A stretch of DNA of 64,000 nt, from NCBI RefSeq assembly GCF_014161445.1, contig NZ_JABBXA010000015.1, positions 62,001-126,000 on the forward strand. The letters are read 5' to 3'. The notes below the pieces were generated by a model. The model was not told where the DNA came from and made no database searches. It saw only the letters and a program-made list of their open reading frames with translations. Origin of the DNA: Microbispora sp. H13382. Its GTDB lineage: Bacteria; Actinomycetota; Actinomycetes; Streptosporangiales; Streptosporangiaceae. Below are positions 50,363 through 58,826 of this stretch, one piece after another. Both the position numbers and the translations under genes were made by a program. Position 1 is the stretch's first letter; every line of letters starts with the position of its first letter.

Positions 50363-51258
50363 AGCCCGCCCCAGTAGTCGGTGATCCCGTAGAAGCCCAT
50401 GCTGTACCCGATCTGCCTTTCCAGATAGACCACCTCGTCCGGGCAGACGTCGCGCAGCGGCTCCAGGAGCTCGCCGCACCCGTCCACCAGGACGCCGACG
50501 CGTTCGGCGATCTCCTCCCGGCCCGAGCAGAGCATCCGCGCGTTGAGATCGCCCCAGGCGAGGTCCCGCTCGTACGTGGCCAGGTCGTTGAGCAGGCGGA
50601 GGACGCGCTGCACCTGGCCGCTCGCGGTCCGCAGCTCCTCGAGCCGGCCGAGCGCGGCCGGGTCTCCGCCCCGGATCCAGTGGGACACGTTGACGAAGGA
50701 CGAGCCGAAGTTGTCCGCGTTGTCGAGGTACTCGTCCAGGGTCGGCAGCGGCGTCCCCTCGCGGGCGGCCGTCTTCCAGTCCCACTCCCGCGCCATGGCC
50801 GACAGCATGCGCCGCAGCTCCTCCCGCCAGACGGTCTCCAGCCCGGTGAACGCGGGCGCCGCGGCGAGCTCGTCCCGGAGCTCGGCGAGGAATCGGCCCA
50901 GGGGGAAGTCCCGCGGCGGCGGTGCGCCGTCCGCCACGTCCAGGCACCCGCGGACGAGGCGGTCCACCTCGTCCCGTGACTTCGCCACGTAGTCGAGCAG
51001 CCAGTCGAGCGCGAAGATCCACAGCGCCGTACGGCTCGCGACGCGCAACCGGTCCGCGCTCGCCCACGGCGCCCCGAACGCGTTCGCCTGCGCGACCGCG
51101 CTGAACAGCGCCGAGTCGAACGGCCGCGCCGGGAAGAGGCCGGGGTAGGCGTCCCGGCACTCGCGCAGATCCCGCTGGAGCTCGGCGGACACGGCGGCGG
51201 CGGCACCGCACTCCCTCGCCGCCCGGAGCTCGTCTCCTGTCGGCTTCGTCATGTGCAT
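50359..51258 (-). CDS. Class I terpene synthase
   Basis: A 299-residue enzyme. The Asp-rich motif is FALDWLLDYVAKS (residues about 82-94), a DWLLD variant of DDxxD. The second metal site is NDLATYERD (about 222-230), matching NDxxSxxxE with Thr for Ser. ATG 51258 or ATG 51252 is possible; no strong ribosome-binding site decides. It would ionise the diphosphate of the class II product and complete cyclisation. It lies between a P450 gene (11 bases upstream) and the cyclase gene (overlapping). Confidence 0.85.
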   Translation of the reverse strand: MHMTKPTGDELRAARECGAAAAVSAELQRDLRECRDAYPGLFPARPFDSALFSAVAQANAFGAPWASADRLRVASRTALWIFALDWLLDYVAKSRDEVDRLVRGCLDVADGAPPPRDFPLGRFLAELRDELAAAPAFTGLETVWREELRRMLSAMAREWDWKTAAREGTPLPTLDEYLDNADNFGSSFVNVSHWIRGGDPAALGRLEELRTASGQVQRVLRLLNDLATYERDLAWGDLNARMLCSGREEIAERVGVLVDGCGELLEPLRDVCPDEVVYLERQIGYSMGFYGITDYWGGL

Positions 51259-51269
51259 GGATGTCCCGG

Positions 51270-52634
51270 TCAGGTACGACGGATGGGGCGCAGGGTGATC
51301 TCGACCCGCTGGCGCGGCCGCAGCGAGGCCCCCATCTGGGGCGTCGCCACCTCCGGGCTGCAGGAGAGGATCTCGTAGCGGCTGAGGATGCCCGCGATGA
51401 TCAGCTGGGCCTCGAGCATGAAGACGTGCATGCCGAGACACTGATGAGGGCCCCCGCCGAACGGGAAGTACGCGTACCTGTGCCGGCCCGTGGACCGGCG
51501 CCCGGAGAAGCGGCCGGGGTCGAACTCCTCCGGCCGCTCCCAGAACGCCTCCATGCGGTGGGTGATGAACGGGCTGACGACGATCGTCTCGCCCTTCTTG
51601 AGCAGCACTCCCCCGAGGGGCTCCGGCTCGACGACCATGCGGGGGAACAGCCAGCCCACGGGGAACAGCCGCAGGAGTTCCTGCACGACCTGCTTCGTGT
51701 ACGGCAGGTCCGCCAGGTGGGCGGGTCGTACGGGTCCGTTCCCGACCACGAGGCCGATCTCCTGCCGCAACCTCGCGGCCACCTCGGGATGCGCCCCCAG
51801 GAGGGGCCACAGCCAGGTGAGCGCGCCCGCCGTGGTCTCGGTGGCGGTGGCCAGCATGGCGACCAGGTTGTCGCGCACCCATCGAGCGCTCGGTCCGCCG
51901 CCGGCGTCCCCGGCCCGGCACAGGACCGAGACGATGTCGTCGCCGTCATCGGGCCTGTCCCTGTGCCTGTCCACAAGCGGAACCACGACCTCGTCGATCG
52001 TCCGCAGGGCGTTCCTGAAGGCGCGGTCTCCCGGGAGCGGGACGCGGTAGGGGACGAACGGCAGCAGGTAGCGGAAGATGACGGACGTGCCGACCGCGTC
52101 GAAGGCCGGGGCGAGCCGCTCGGCATCGGCCATGTCGATCTTGTCGCCGAAGAAGATCCGCATCACGACCCTGTTGACGATCCGCGCCATCGCCGCGGAG
52201 ACGTCGATCGGGAGGCCTGACTCGGCGGGTGGGGCGAGCTCGCCGATCCCCTCGCCGACCGCCTCCGCCATGCGGTCCGCGAGCGTTTCCACGTTCTTGG
52301 CGGTGAACACGGGCTGCAGAACCTTGCGGCTCTGCTCCCACGCGGGGCCGTCGGACATGACGCTCTCCCCGAAGAGCCGGTGCAGCGGCTTCCAGAGGAC
52401 GCCGTCACGCCGGTAGTTCACGGAGTTGCCGCGCAGGACGTGCTGCAGGTGATCGGGGTGTGTGATCAGGTACGGCCGGAAGGGACCCAGGTTCACCCTG
52501 ACGACGTCGCCACCGGACTCCCGGCCGATCTCGAGGACGGCGCCGACCGGATCGCGGAGGATCGCGGGAAGTACCTGCCGGAGGGGAAGAGTTCTCGCTT
52601 GTCGGATCGGGTTCGCGTCAACATCGATCGGCAT
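51270..52634 (-). CDS. Cytochrome P450
   Basis: A 454-residue soluble monooxygenase. The I-helix has ATATETTAG, with acid-Thr/Thr for oxygen activation (about residues 262-270). The ExxR motif is ELLR within VVQELLRLFP, and the haem loop is YFPFGGGPHQCLGMH with the Cys ligand near residue 399. N-terminal residues lack a membrane anchor. First gene of the terpene operon, 11 bases before the synthase gene; it probably oxidises the terpene product. Electron-donor genes are not nearby. Confidence 0.9.
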   Translation of the reverse strand: MPIDVDANPIRQARTLPLRQVLPAILRDPVGAVLEIGRESGGDVVRVNLGPFRPYLITHPDHLQHVLRGNSVNYRRDGVLWKPLHRLFGESVMSDGPAWEQSRKVLQPVFTAKNVETLADRMAEAVGEGIGELAPPAESGLPIDVSAAMARIVNRVVMRIFFGDKIDMADAERLAPAFDAVGTSVIFRYLLPFVPYRVPLPGDRAFRNALRTIDEVVVPLVDRHRDRPDDGDDIVSVLCRAGDAGGGPSARWVRDNLVAMLATATETTAGALTWLWPLLGAHPEVAARLRQEIGLVVGNGPVRPAHLADLPYTKQVVQELLRLFPVGWLFPRMVVEPEPLGGVLLKKGETIVVSPFITHRMEAFWERPEEFDPGRFSGRRSTGRHRYAYFPFGGGPHQCLGMHVFMLEAQLIIAGILSRYEILSCSPEVATPQMGASLRPRQRVEITLRPIRRT

Positions 52635-52694
52635 TCCGGCTTGCTCCCCACCTGACGATCACGCCGTTCGCGAAGTATCACATGATCCACGCCG

Positions 52695-52704
52695 ATTGAT
52701 CAAT
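52695..52704. promoter_or_regulatory. ATTGATCAAT palindrome in the P450 promoter region
   Basis: A perfect 10-bp palindrome upstream of the P450 start. On the minus strand TTGATC followed 17 bases later by TGATAC would make an acceptable -35/-10 pair, with the palindrome overlapping the -35. The AT content here is high for this genome. Confidence 0.35.
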
Positions 52705-52798
52705 GTTGCGGCGAGTGACAATTTTGTCCTGTGAGGCGAGAGATGCTCCGATGGCGCATTTTGCCCGCATAGTGACGTGTGACACGTTTTGGGGGCGT

Positions 52799-52835
52799 GA
52801 AAAAAGGGAAGGGCCGGACCTCGCGGCCCGGCCCT
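52799..52835 (-). terminator. Rho-independent terminator of the 30-residue peptide gene
   Basis: On the minus strand, arms AGGGCCGG and CCGGCCCT (52810-52817 and 52828-52835) form an 8-bp stem followed by TTCCCTTTTTT, the only textbook intrinsic terminator in the window. Confidence 0.75.
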
Positions 52836-52850
52836 CCTCAGGACGTGTCG

Positions 52851-52943
52851 TCAGGAGTGACTGGTCACCAGCAGCGCGAGGCCCACAAGGATGACGATGG
52901 GAATCAGCCACACCACGACCTCGCCGAGGAACTCCTTGTACAT
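52851..52943 (-). CDS. Predicted 30-residue single-span membrane peptide
   Basis: ATG 52943 is preceded by GGGAGG at the right distance, and an intrinsic terminator follows the stop, so this is a complete transcription unit. The peptide (MYKEFLGEVVVWL, then IPIVILVGLALLVTSHS) is one hydrophobic helix with a short charged N terminus. It has no recognised family. It could be a small membrane regulator or toxin-like peptide; the sequence alone cannot tell. Confidence 0.6.
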   Translation of the reverse strand: MYKEFLGEVVVWLIPIVILVGLALLVTSHS

Positions 52944-53226
52944 GGGGACCGATCCTCCCGGTGACGTGCGAAAAGTAGACCGACGTGCAGCATATTCGGT
53001 CGTGCGGCCAGGGGGAACCCGGCGTCGCCGCGGGCGATGAACGAGGGGCGGCTGCGCCCCGGAGTATCCAGTGAGGCCGGCCGGCGACGCGACCGCCGAC
53101 CGGCTGATTCATGGGATGAAACGTACATACATCCCCGCTGGTCAGGGCATTTGCGGCGTCTCGACCCTGGGCCGGGCGGCGGACCGCTCTCTACCATCGC
53201 GCCGGACAGCACGAGGGAGAGACGCG
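52944..53226. promoter_or_regulatory. Upstream region of the GDSL esterase gene
   Basis: A 283-base gap between the minus-strand peptide gene and the plus-strand esterase gene. It holds a GGGGCG-GCTG-CGCCCC hairpin at about 53045-53060 and the ribosome-binding site GAGGGAGAG before ATG 53227. Divergent promoters are expected; none is clear enough to place. Confidence 0.4.
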
Positions 53227-54330
53227 ATGTCGAAGAGAAGTGCGGTGATGGCGGCCCTGCTCCTGGTGCTCGGGCTGCTCGTCGCCCGGCCCGCCGAGGC
53301 GGCCACGGTGCGGATCATGCCCTTGGGCGACTCGATCACCGGATCGCCCGGCTGCTGGCGGGCCCTGCTGTGGAACAAGCTGCAGAACGGCGGCTTCACC
53401 AACGTCGACATGGTGGGAACGCTGCCCGCCCAGGGGTGCGGGGTGCCGTACGACGGCGACAACGAAGGCCACGGCGGCTTCCTCGTCACGAACGTCGCCG
53501 ACCAGAACCAGCTCCCGGCCTGGCTCTCGGCGACCCGTCCCGACATCGTGATGATGCACTTCGGCACCAACGACGTGTGGAGCAACAGGCCCACCGCCAC
53601 GATCCTCGCGGCGTACGGCAAGCTCGTGGACCAGATGCGGGCGAGCAACCCGAACATGAAGATCCTCGTCGCCCAGATCATCCCGATGAACCCGAGCACC
53701 TGCTCCGAGTGCGCCCAGCGGGCCGTCGCCCTGAACAGCGCGATTCCGGGCTGGGCCGCCTCGAAGACCACGGCGGCCTCCCCGATCGTGGTCGTCGACC
53801 AGTGGACCGGTTTCAGCACGAGCGCGGACACCTACGACGGCGTCCACCCCAACGCGAGTGGCGACCAGAAGATGGCGGACAAGTGGTATCCCGCCCTGTC
53901 GGCGCTGCTCGGCGGCGCGCAGCCGTCCCCGAGCCCCGGATCCCCCAGCCCCAGCCCCAGCGTGAGCCCCAGTGTGAGCCCCAGTGCCGGCCCGTCGGCG
54001 TCGCCCTCGGCACGGCCCAGTTCCTCCGGCTGCGCCGCGACCTACACGATCACCAACCAGTGGGGCGGCGGCTTCCAGGGTGAGGTCACGGTCAAGAACA
54101 CGGGCACCGCTGCGATCAGCGGCTGGACCGTGACCTGGACCTTCGCCAACGGGCAGCAGGTCACCCAGGCGTGGGGCGGCAAGGCCACCCAGAGCGGGGC
54201 GAACGTGACCGTGAAGAACGAGAGCTGGAACGGCTCCCTCGGTGCCGGCGCGAGCACGACCTTCGGCTTCATCGCCTCCTGGAACACCGCAAACGCCACA
54301 CTGGTGCCGGGCTGCGTGGCGTCCCTCTGA
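53227..54330 (+). CDS. Secreted SGNH/GDSL esterase with CBM2
   Basis: A 367-residue exported enzyme. Signal peptide residues 1-25 (AVMAALLLVLGLLVARPAEA). The SGNH catalytic elements are MPLGDSIT (about 30-37, nucleophile Ser), GGFLVTN, HFGTND (about 108-113), and YDGVHPN (about 205-211, catalytic Asp and His). A Ser-Pro linker (about 230-265) joins a C-terminal CBM2 (about 268-367, WTVTWTFANGQQVTQAW). It resembles CE3-type acetyl xylan esterases. The CBM2 is closely similar to that of the mannanase remnant at the start of the window. Confidence 0.9.
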   Translation: MSKRSAVMAALLLVLGLLVARPAEAATVRIMPLGDSITGSPGCWRALLWNKLQNGGFTNVDMVGTLPAQGCGVPYDGDNEGHGGFLVTNVADQNQLPAWLSATRPDIVMMHFGTNDVWSNRPTATILAAYGKLVDQMRASNPNMKILVAQIIPMNPSTCSECAQRAVALNSAIPGWAASKTTAASPIVVVDQWTGFSTSADTYDGVHPNASGDQKMADKWYPALSALLGGAQPSPSPGSPSPSPSVSPSVSPSAGPSASPSARPSSSGCAATYTITNQWGGGFQGEVTVKNTGTAAISGWTVTWTFANGQQVTQAWGGKATQSGANVTVKNESWNGSLGAGASTTFGFIASWNTANATLVPGCVASL

Positions 54331-54414
54331 CCTCGGCCGGGCGTGACCTGTGCTCGGCAGCGGGGAGAGGCCACAGACCGCACTGGGTGGCGGGCACGGC
54401 GGGCGGCACCGCGG

Positions 54415-54441
54415 CCGAGGTCCACGTCGAGTGGACCTCGG
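54415..54441. terminator. Bidirectional hairpin between convergent genes
   Basis: CCGAGGTCCA (54415-54424) and TGGACCTCGG (54432-54441) form a perfect 10-bp stem with a 7-base loop, in the 178-base gap between the GDSL gene (plus) and the SDR gene (minus). Confidence 0.7.
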
Positions 54442-54508
54442 CACCGCCGCCCTCGGCACCCGTTGATCGGTACAGGCCACCTCGCGAAGCGCCGCGGCGG
54501 CTTCCGCG

Positions 54509-55432
54509 TCAGCGGTAACCGGTGACGTCGGCGGGGAGGCCGGGGTCCTGGACCTCCACCATGTATCGCCAGCAGTCCGGGCGGCTGCCGTCGACGTCGG
54601 TGAAGCCGTACACCTGCGCCAGTTGGCCGCTGGACAACGACTGCCCGTTCCAGCGGCTCACCTCCGGGTCGGCGGCCAGGGCCGCCACCGCGCGGCCCAC
54701 GAAGGCCGGGGTCTCGGAGATCGCGAAGTGCGGCTGCTGGGCCAGCGCGTCGCGCCAGTTGGCCTCCGTCACCCCGTAGTGCCCCAGCATGATCTCCGAA
54801 CGGAGCCAGCCCGGCGTGAGCGAGACCGCGGTCGCACCGTGCGGCGCCAGCTCTTTCGCCTGGCCGAACGCCATGCGGTTCACGGACGTCTTCGCGAGGT
54901 CGTAGAAGAACGAGACGCGGTAGTTGGCGGCGTTGTACTCCGCCGTGCCGTCGGTGATCTCGACCACCAGGCCGCCCGGCTTGCGGATCAGCAGCGGCAG
55001 CGCGTAGTGGCTGGTGATGATGTGCGTGTCAATCGCCAGCCGCAGTATGCGCAGGCCGTCGTCGAGTGAGTGCTCCCAGAGCCGGTCCTTCCAGCTGAAC
55101 AGCAGCTCGCCGCCCCAGATGTCGTTGACCAGCACGTCGAGCGCGCCCTGCTCGGCGTCGATCCGCTCCACGAGGGCCCGCACCTGCTCGCGCTCCAGGT
55201 GGTCGACCGGCACGGCGATGCCCCGCCCGCCAGCGGCGGTGACCAGTTCGGCCGTCTCCTCGATCGTCTCCGGCCGGTTCATCTCCGAACGCCGCTCGCG
55301 GGTGCTGCGGCCGGTCACGTAGACCGTCGCCCCCGCGGCGCCCAGCTCGACCGCGATGCCGCGGCCCGCACCCCGGGTCGCCCCGGCGACCAGTGCGACC
55401 TTCCCCTCAAGGCTGCTCGTCATGACCGTCAT
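54509..55432 (-). CDS. Short-chain dehydrogenase/reductase
   Basis: A 307-residue SDR. The cofactor loop is VAGATRGAGRGIAVELG (about residues 14-30), close to the TGxxxGxG consensus. The catalytic YxxxK is FFYDLAKTSVNRM (about 175). TGRSTRER after beta-2 suggests NADP preference. The C-terminal extension of about 40 residues (YGFTDVDGSRPDCWRYM) is typical of a subgroup of longer actinomycete SDRs. Unlike the SDR remnant at 25.5 kb, this one is complete. Substrate unknown. Confidence 0.85.
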   Translation of the reverse strand: MTVMTSSLEGKVALVAGATRGAGRGIAVELGAAGATVYVTGRSTRERRSEMNRPETIEETAELVTAAGGRGIAVPVDHLEREQVRALVERIDAEQGALDVLVNDIWGGELLFSWKDRLWEHSLDDGLRILRLAIDTHIITSHYALPLLIRKPGGLVVEITDGTAEYNAANYRVSFFYDLAKTSVNRMAFGQAKELAPHGATAVSLTPGWLRSEIMLGHYGVTEANWRDALAQQPHFAISETPAFVGRAVAALAADPEVSRWNGQSLSSGQLAQVYGFTDVDGSRPDCWRYMVEVQDPGLPADVTGYR

Positions 55433-55540
55433 GCTGGCAGACGCCACCGACAGAAACGGCTTCCGCCGGTTGGCCGCGATCTCTGGGGGCAGCGCGTGCT
55501 TTCAGCTAGTGTGCTGATCGCGATCCCGGAGGAGGACGGC

Positions 55541-55744
55541 ATGAGCGAATATGCGGCGACTTTTCAACTTATCGACGCCGATGGGGACGGGCGAATCTCC
55601 GCCGAGGAGCTCGTACGCCTGATGGAGGTGCTCGGCCGGCCGCTCACGCCGGAAGGCGCGCAGAGCGCCATCGACAAGGTCGACGCCGACCGCGACGGCC
55701 TGATCGACCTGGAGGAGTTCGGCGCCTGGCTGAGCGGGCGCTGA
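55541..55744 (+). CDS. Small two-EF-hand calcium-binding protein
   Basis: A 67-residue protein. The loops DADGDGRISAEE (about residues 11-22) and DADRDGLIDLEE (about 48-59) carry the 12-residue EF-hand pattern with Asp at 1, 3 and 5 and Glu at 12. GGAGGAGG precedes ATG 55541. Similar small EF-hand proteins in actinomycetes are taken as calcium buffers or sensors. It lies 37 bases before the PucR-type gene. Confidence 0.85.
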   Translation: MSEYAATFQLIDADGDGRISAEELVRLMEVLGRPLTPEGAQSAIDKVDADRDGLIDLEEFGAWLSGR

Positions 55745-55781
55745 GCGGACGCTGAAGGGCGACGACGAGTTCTGGGACGCG

Positions 55782-56936
55782 GTGCCCGCGGGCGTCGCGA
55801 GGCTGCTGCGTCCCCGCATGGGCGACGTCGCGGACCGGATGATCGCGGAGATCCAGCGGCGGGTGCCCGAATACGCCCGCCCGACGGACGAGGTCTACAT
55901 CAAGGTCCTGCGGCTGTCGGTCAACCAGGCGCTGCGGGGGTTCCTCGAACGCATCGAGAACCCGCGGGCGCCGTGGGACCCCGAGGTCTTCCGGACGATC
56001 GGCAGGGGTGAGGCCGCCGAGGGGCGCGACCTGGAGCCCTTCCAGACCGCGATGCGGCTGGGCGCGCGGGTGGCGTGGCGGAGGCTCACCGAGCAGTCCG
56101 AGCAGCTGGGCCTCGACCCGCGGACGCTGTACGACCTCGGCGAGGCCATCTTCGTCTACCTCGACCAGCTCGCCGACGCCGCAGCGGAGGGCTTTGCCGC
56201 GGCGCGGGCGCACGCGGCCGGCGAGATGGAGCGCCGCCGCCGGCGGCTGCTCGACCTGCTGCTGACCCGGCCCGCGGCCCCGCCGGAGGCCGTCGCCGAC
56301 CTGGCCAGGGCGGCCGGCTGGCGGCTCCCCCGCACGGTCGCGGGAGTGGCCCTGGAGGAACCCGACGACGGTTCTCCCCTGCCGGTGCTGCCGCCGGACG
56401 TGCTGGCCGGGCTCGACCGGAACTCCCCGTGTCTCGTGGTGCCGGACCCCGGCGGCCCCGGGCGGGTGCAGGCGCTGGAGAGCGCCCTGCGCGGCTGGCG
56501 GGCCGCGATAGGCCCCGCCGTGCCGCTCGCCGCGGCCGCGAACTCGCTCGGCTGGGCGAGGGAGGCCCTCGACCTCGGCACCCGGGGCGTCCTCCCCCGG
56601 CAGGGACTGCTGCGCTGTGCCGACCACATGGCGACGCTGGTCGTCTTCAAGGACGAGGACCTCGTGGCCGCGCTGGCGGAGGTGCGTCTCGCGCCCCTCG
56701 CCCACCTGCGCCAGACCCAGCAGGACCGCCTGGCCGAGACCCTGCTCGCCTGGCTGCGCCACGGCCGGGGCGTCGCCGAGGTCGCCGCGGCGCTCCACGT
56801 CCACCCGCAGACCGTGCGCTACCGGCTGCGCCAGATCGAGCAGCTGTACGGCGACGCGCTCGCCGATCCCGACGTCCGGTTCGAGCTGGAGATCGTCCTG
56901 CGCGCCCGGCAGGCCCGTCAGAACCCGCCCGGCTAG
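55782..56936 (+). CDS. PucR/CdaR-type transcriptional regulator
   Basis: A 384-residue regulator. The C terminus has the HTH_30 domain, AALHVHPQTVRYRLRQIE (about residues 339-356). The N-terminal half is helical and resembles the PucR-associated putative sensory region. GTG 55782 is the first conventional start, but the frame is open upstream and DEFWDAVPAG just before it looks family-like, so the true start may be a few codons earlier, possibly CTG. PucR-type regulators often control purine or secondary metabolism. No obvious target nearby. Confidence 0.8.
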   Translation: MPAGVARLLRPRMGDVADRMIAEIQRRVPEYARPTDEVYIKVLRLSVNQALRGFLERIENPRAPWDPEVFRTIGRGEAAEGRDLEPFQTAMRLGARVAWRRLTEQSEQLGLDPRTLYDLGEAIFVYLDQLADAAAEGFAAARAHAAGEMERRRRRLLDLLLTRPAAPPEAVADLARAAGWRLPRTVAGVALEEPDDGSPLPVLPPDVLAGLDRNSPCLVVPDPGGPGRVQALESALRGWRAAIGPAVPLAAAANSLGWAREALDLGTRGVLPRQGLLRCADHMATLVVFKDEDLVAALAEVRLAPLAHLRQTQQDRLAETLLAWLRHGRGVAEVAAALHVHPQTVRYRLRQIEQLYGDALADPDVRFELEIVLRARQARQNPPG

Positions 56937-56950
56937 CCCTCTCTACGGCT

Positions 56951-58075
56951 CTACGGCGTGGTGCCGCCGCTGGTGCGCAGACCCCGGGCCGCCGGCCGCT
57001 CGTGCAGGCCGAACCGCGCGTCCGGCTCCCGCCGGCCGTCGAGGATCTCCGCGACGTAGCCGGCGAGGGCCGGGGCGTGCTTGAAGCCGTGCCCGGACTC
57101 GCCGCCGAGCAGCCAGACGCCGTCCTCGATCTCCGCGACGATCCACTCGGCGTCCCTGGTCAGCGCGTACTGGCAGACCTGGCTGAACACCACCGGCGCT
57201 CCCACCAGCGAGGGGAACCGCCTGGCCAGGTAGGAGCGCGCCTGCTCCTCGGTGTGCCGCAGCACCCGCCTGCCGCCGGTCTCCGGGTCGTACGGCTCGC
57301 CCTCGGCGTCGCCGGTGATCTTCATGCCCATGCCGTCCAGGTCGCCGTGCCCGTACGCCGCCAGGTCGTAGTCGCAGAAGGCGGGCAGCGGCGGCGTGGT
57401 CCAGTCTCTGGGCACGCCGAAGTGGAAGGTGTCCTGCCGCGTCACCTGGACGTGTCCCGCCTCGTGCGGGAACAGCCACGGCAGCCACGCGCCGCACGCC
57501 CACACCACCCGGTCCGCCGTCAGCACCTCGCCGTCCGCGACGACCCCTGTTTTCCGCGCGTACGGCACGGCCCGGGCACGGACCTGCCGGACACCGTTGG
57601 CGACGGCCAGGCGCGCGGTCACCTGTGTCGCCCGCCGGGCCCGCAGCAGTCCGGCGTTCGGCTCCCACAGCACGAAGGCGAGGTCGTCGACCCGCAGGCC
57701 GGGGAACCGCCGTGCCGCCTCGTCAGGATCGAGCAGCTCGCGAGGGATGTCCAGCCGCTCCAGAACCCCGGCGCTGCGCATCTCCCAGCCGTCAGGGTCA
57801 CGGGCGAACCACATCAGCCCCGACTCGACGTACAGGTCCTCGCCGGTCCTGTCCTCCAGTCGCCGCCAGGCGTCGCGGGCCTGCCAGGCCAGCCGGGGGT
57901 ACCAGTCGTCCGAGCCGTGCGCACAGCGCAGCAGGCGGGTCTCCCCGGCGCTGGCCTGACGCACGTGCCCGGGCGCGTACTGCTCGACGAGCGTCACCCG
58001 CCAGCCCTCGTCGGCCAGCCGCAGCGCCAGCGACGCCCCCCAGATCCCCGCCCCCACGACGATCGCCGATTTCAT
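56951..58075 (-). CDS. FAD-dependent amine oxidase (N-methyltryptophan/sarcosine oxidase-like)
   Basis: A 374-residue flavoenzyme. The N-terminal AIVVGAGIWGASLALRL (about residues 4-20) is the GxGxxG FAD-binding loop and EQYAPGH its conserved Glu. SAGETRLLRCAHG (about 42-54) and the late GGESGHGFKHAPALAG (about 328-343) match monomeric sarcosine/N-methyltryptophan oxidases. Such enzymes oxidatively demethylate or deaminate secondary amines, releasing peroxide. The divergent IclR-type gene with a shared palindrome probably controls it. Confidence 0.85.
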   Translation of the reverse strand: MKSAIVVGAGIWGASLALRLADEGWRVTLVEQYAPGHVRQASAGETRLLRCAHGSDDWYPRLAWQARDAWRRLEDRTGEDLYVESGLMWFARDPDGWEMRSAGVLERLDIPRELLDPDEAARRFPGLRVDDLAFVLWEPNAGLLRARRATQVTARLAVANGVRQVRARAVPYARKTGVVADGEVLTADRVVWACGAWLPWLFPHEAGHVQVTRQDTFHFGVPRDWTTPPLPAFCDYDLAAYGHGDLDGMGMKITGDAEGEPYDPETGGRRVLRHTEEQARSYLARRFPSLVGAPVVFSQVCQYALTRDAEWIVAEIEDGVWLLGGESGHGFKHAPALAGYVAEILDGRREPDARFGLHERPAARGLRTSGGTTP

Positions 58076-58103
58076 CCACCACTCCTTGATCGCGGGCCGA
58101 ACC

Positions 58104-58124
58104 TCCGACGTAGGCTACGTCGGA
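58104..58124. promoter_or_regulatory. Perfect palindrome between amine oxidase and IclR genes
   Basis: TCCGACGTA (58104-58112) and TACGTCGGA (58116-58124) are perfect complements with a 3-base spacer, in the 94-base divergent gap. Outer CGAA/TTCG half-sites flank it. This is the expected operator of the adjacent IclR-type regulator. Confidence 0.75.
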
Positions 58125-58169
58125 TGCGGGTTTCGCCTACAGGCGCACCGGGGCGGCGATAATCGGTAC

Positions 58170-58823
58170 ATGATGGCGGCCGAATCGGCGCAGACGCTCG
58201 AACGTGGCTTACGGCTGTTGCGGCTGCTCGCCGACGCGAACCGGGGCCGCACGCCGACCGAGCTCGCCCACGAGCTGGGCCTGAGCCGGCCGATCGTCTA
58301 CCGGCTCCTGACGACCCTGCAGGCCGAGGGCTTCGCCCGGCGGGACGCGCAGGGCCGCGTGCATCTCGGTTTCGGGGTGCTCGTGCTGGCCCAGGCCGTG
58401 CATCCCCTGCTGCGGGCGGCGGCGCTGCCGGCGTTGCGCGCGCTCGCGGAGCAGGCGGGGGCGACCGCGCACCTGACCGTTGCCGAGGGCGACGAGGGGC
58501 TGGCCGTCGCGGTGGTGGAGCCGTCCTGGACCGACCTCCACGTCGCCTACCGCGAGGGCTCGCGTCATCCGCTGACGCGCGGCGCGGCCGGGCTGGCGCT
58601 GCTCGCGCTGCGCGACGGCCGTACGAATCCGGCGGTGCACACGAGCAGGGGGCACCTCCAGGAGGGCGCGCAGGGCATCGCCGCGCCGGTTCCGGGGCCG
58701 CCGTGGCTGGAGGCGTCCGTCGGCGTGGTCAGCTTCGCCGACCTCGACGCGGACAAGGTGGGCCCGCTGGTCCTGGAGGCCGCCGGCCGGCTCGCGACCG
58801 CCCTGTCCGAGCCCCCGGACTGA
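58170..58823 (+). CDS. IclR-family transcriptional regulator
   Basis: A 217-residue regulator with an N-terminal winged helix: TPTELAHELGLSRPIVYRLL (about residues 28-47), then a wing with GRVHLG. The C-terminal half contains the effector-binding GAF-like fold but is shorter than the usual IclR domain (about 250 residues). ATG 58170 or the next ATG starts it. It is divergent from the amine-oxidase gene and close to hmgA-fahA, either of which could be its target. Confidence 0.85.
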   Translation: MMAAESAQTLERGLRLLRLLADANRGRTPTELAHELGLSRPIVYRLLTTLQAEGFARRDAQGRVHLGFGVLVLAQAVHPLLRAAALPALRALAEQAGATAHLTVAEGDEGLAVAVVEPSWTDLHVAYREGSRHPLTRGAAGLALLALRDGRTNPAVHTSRGHLQEGAQGIAAPVPGPPWLEASVGVVSFADLDADKVGPLVLEAAGRLATALSEPPD

Positions 58824-58826
58824 CGG

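Noticed and set aside
52678..53112. A 144-codon minus-strand frame over the small peptide gene
   Set aside because: Shadow of a promoter and terminator region; the 30-residue frame inside has a better start and terminator.
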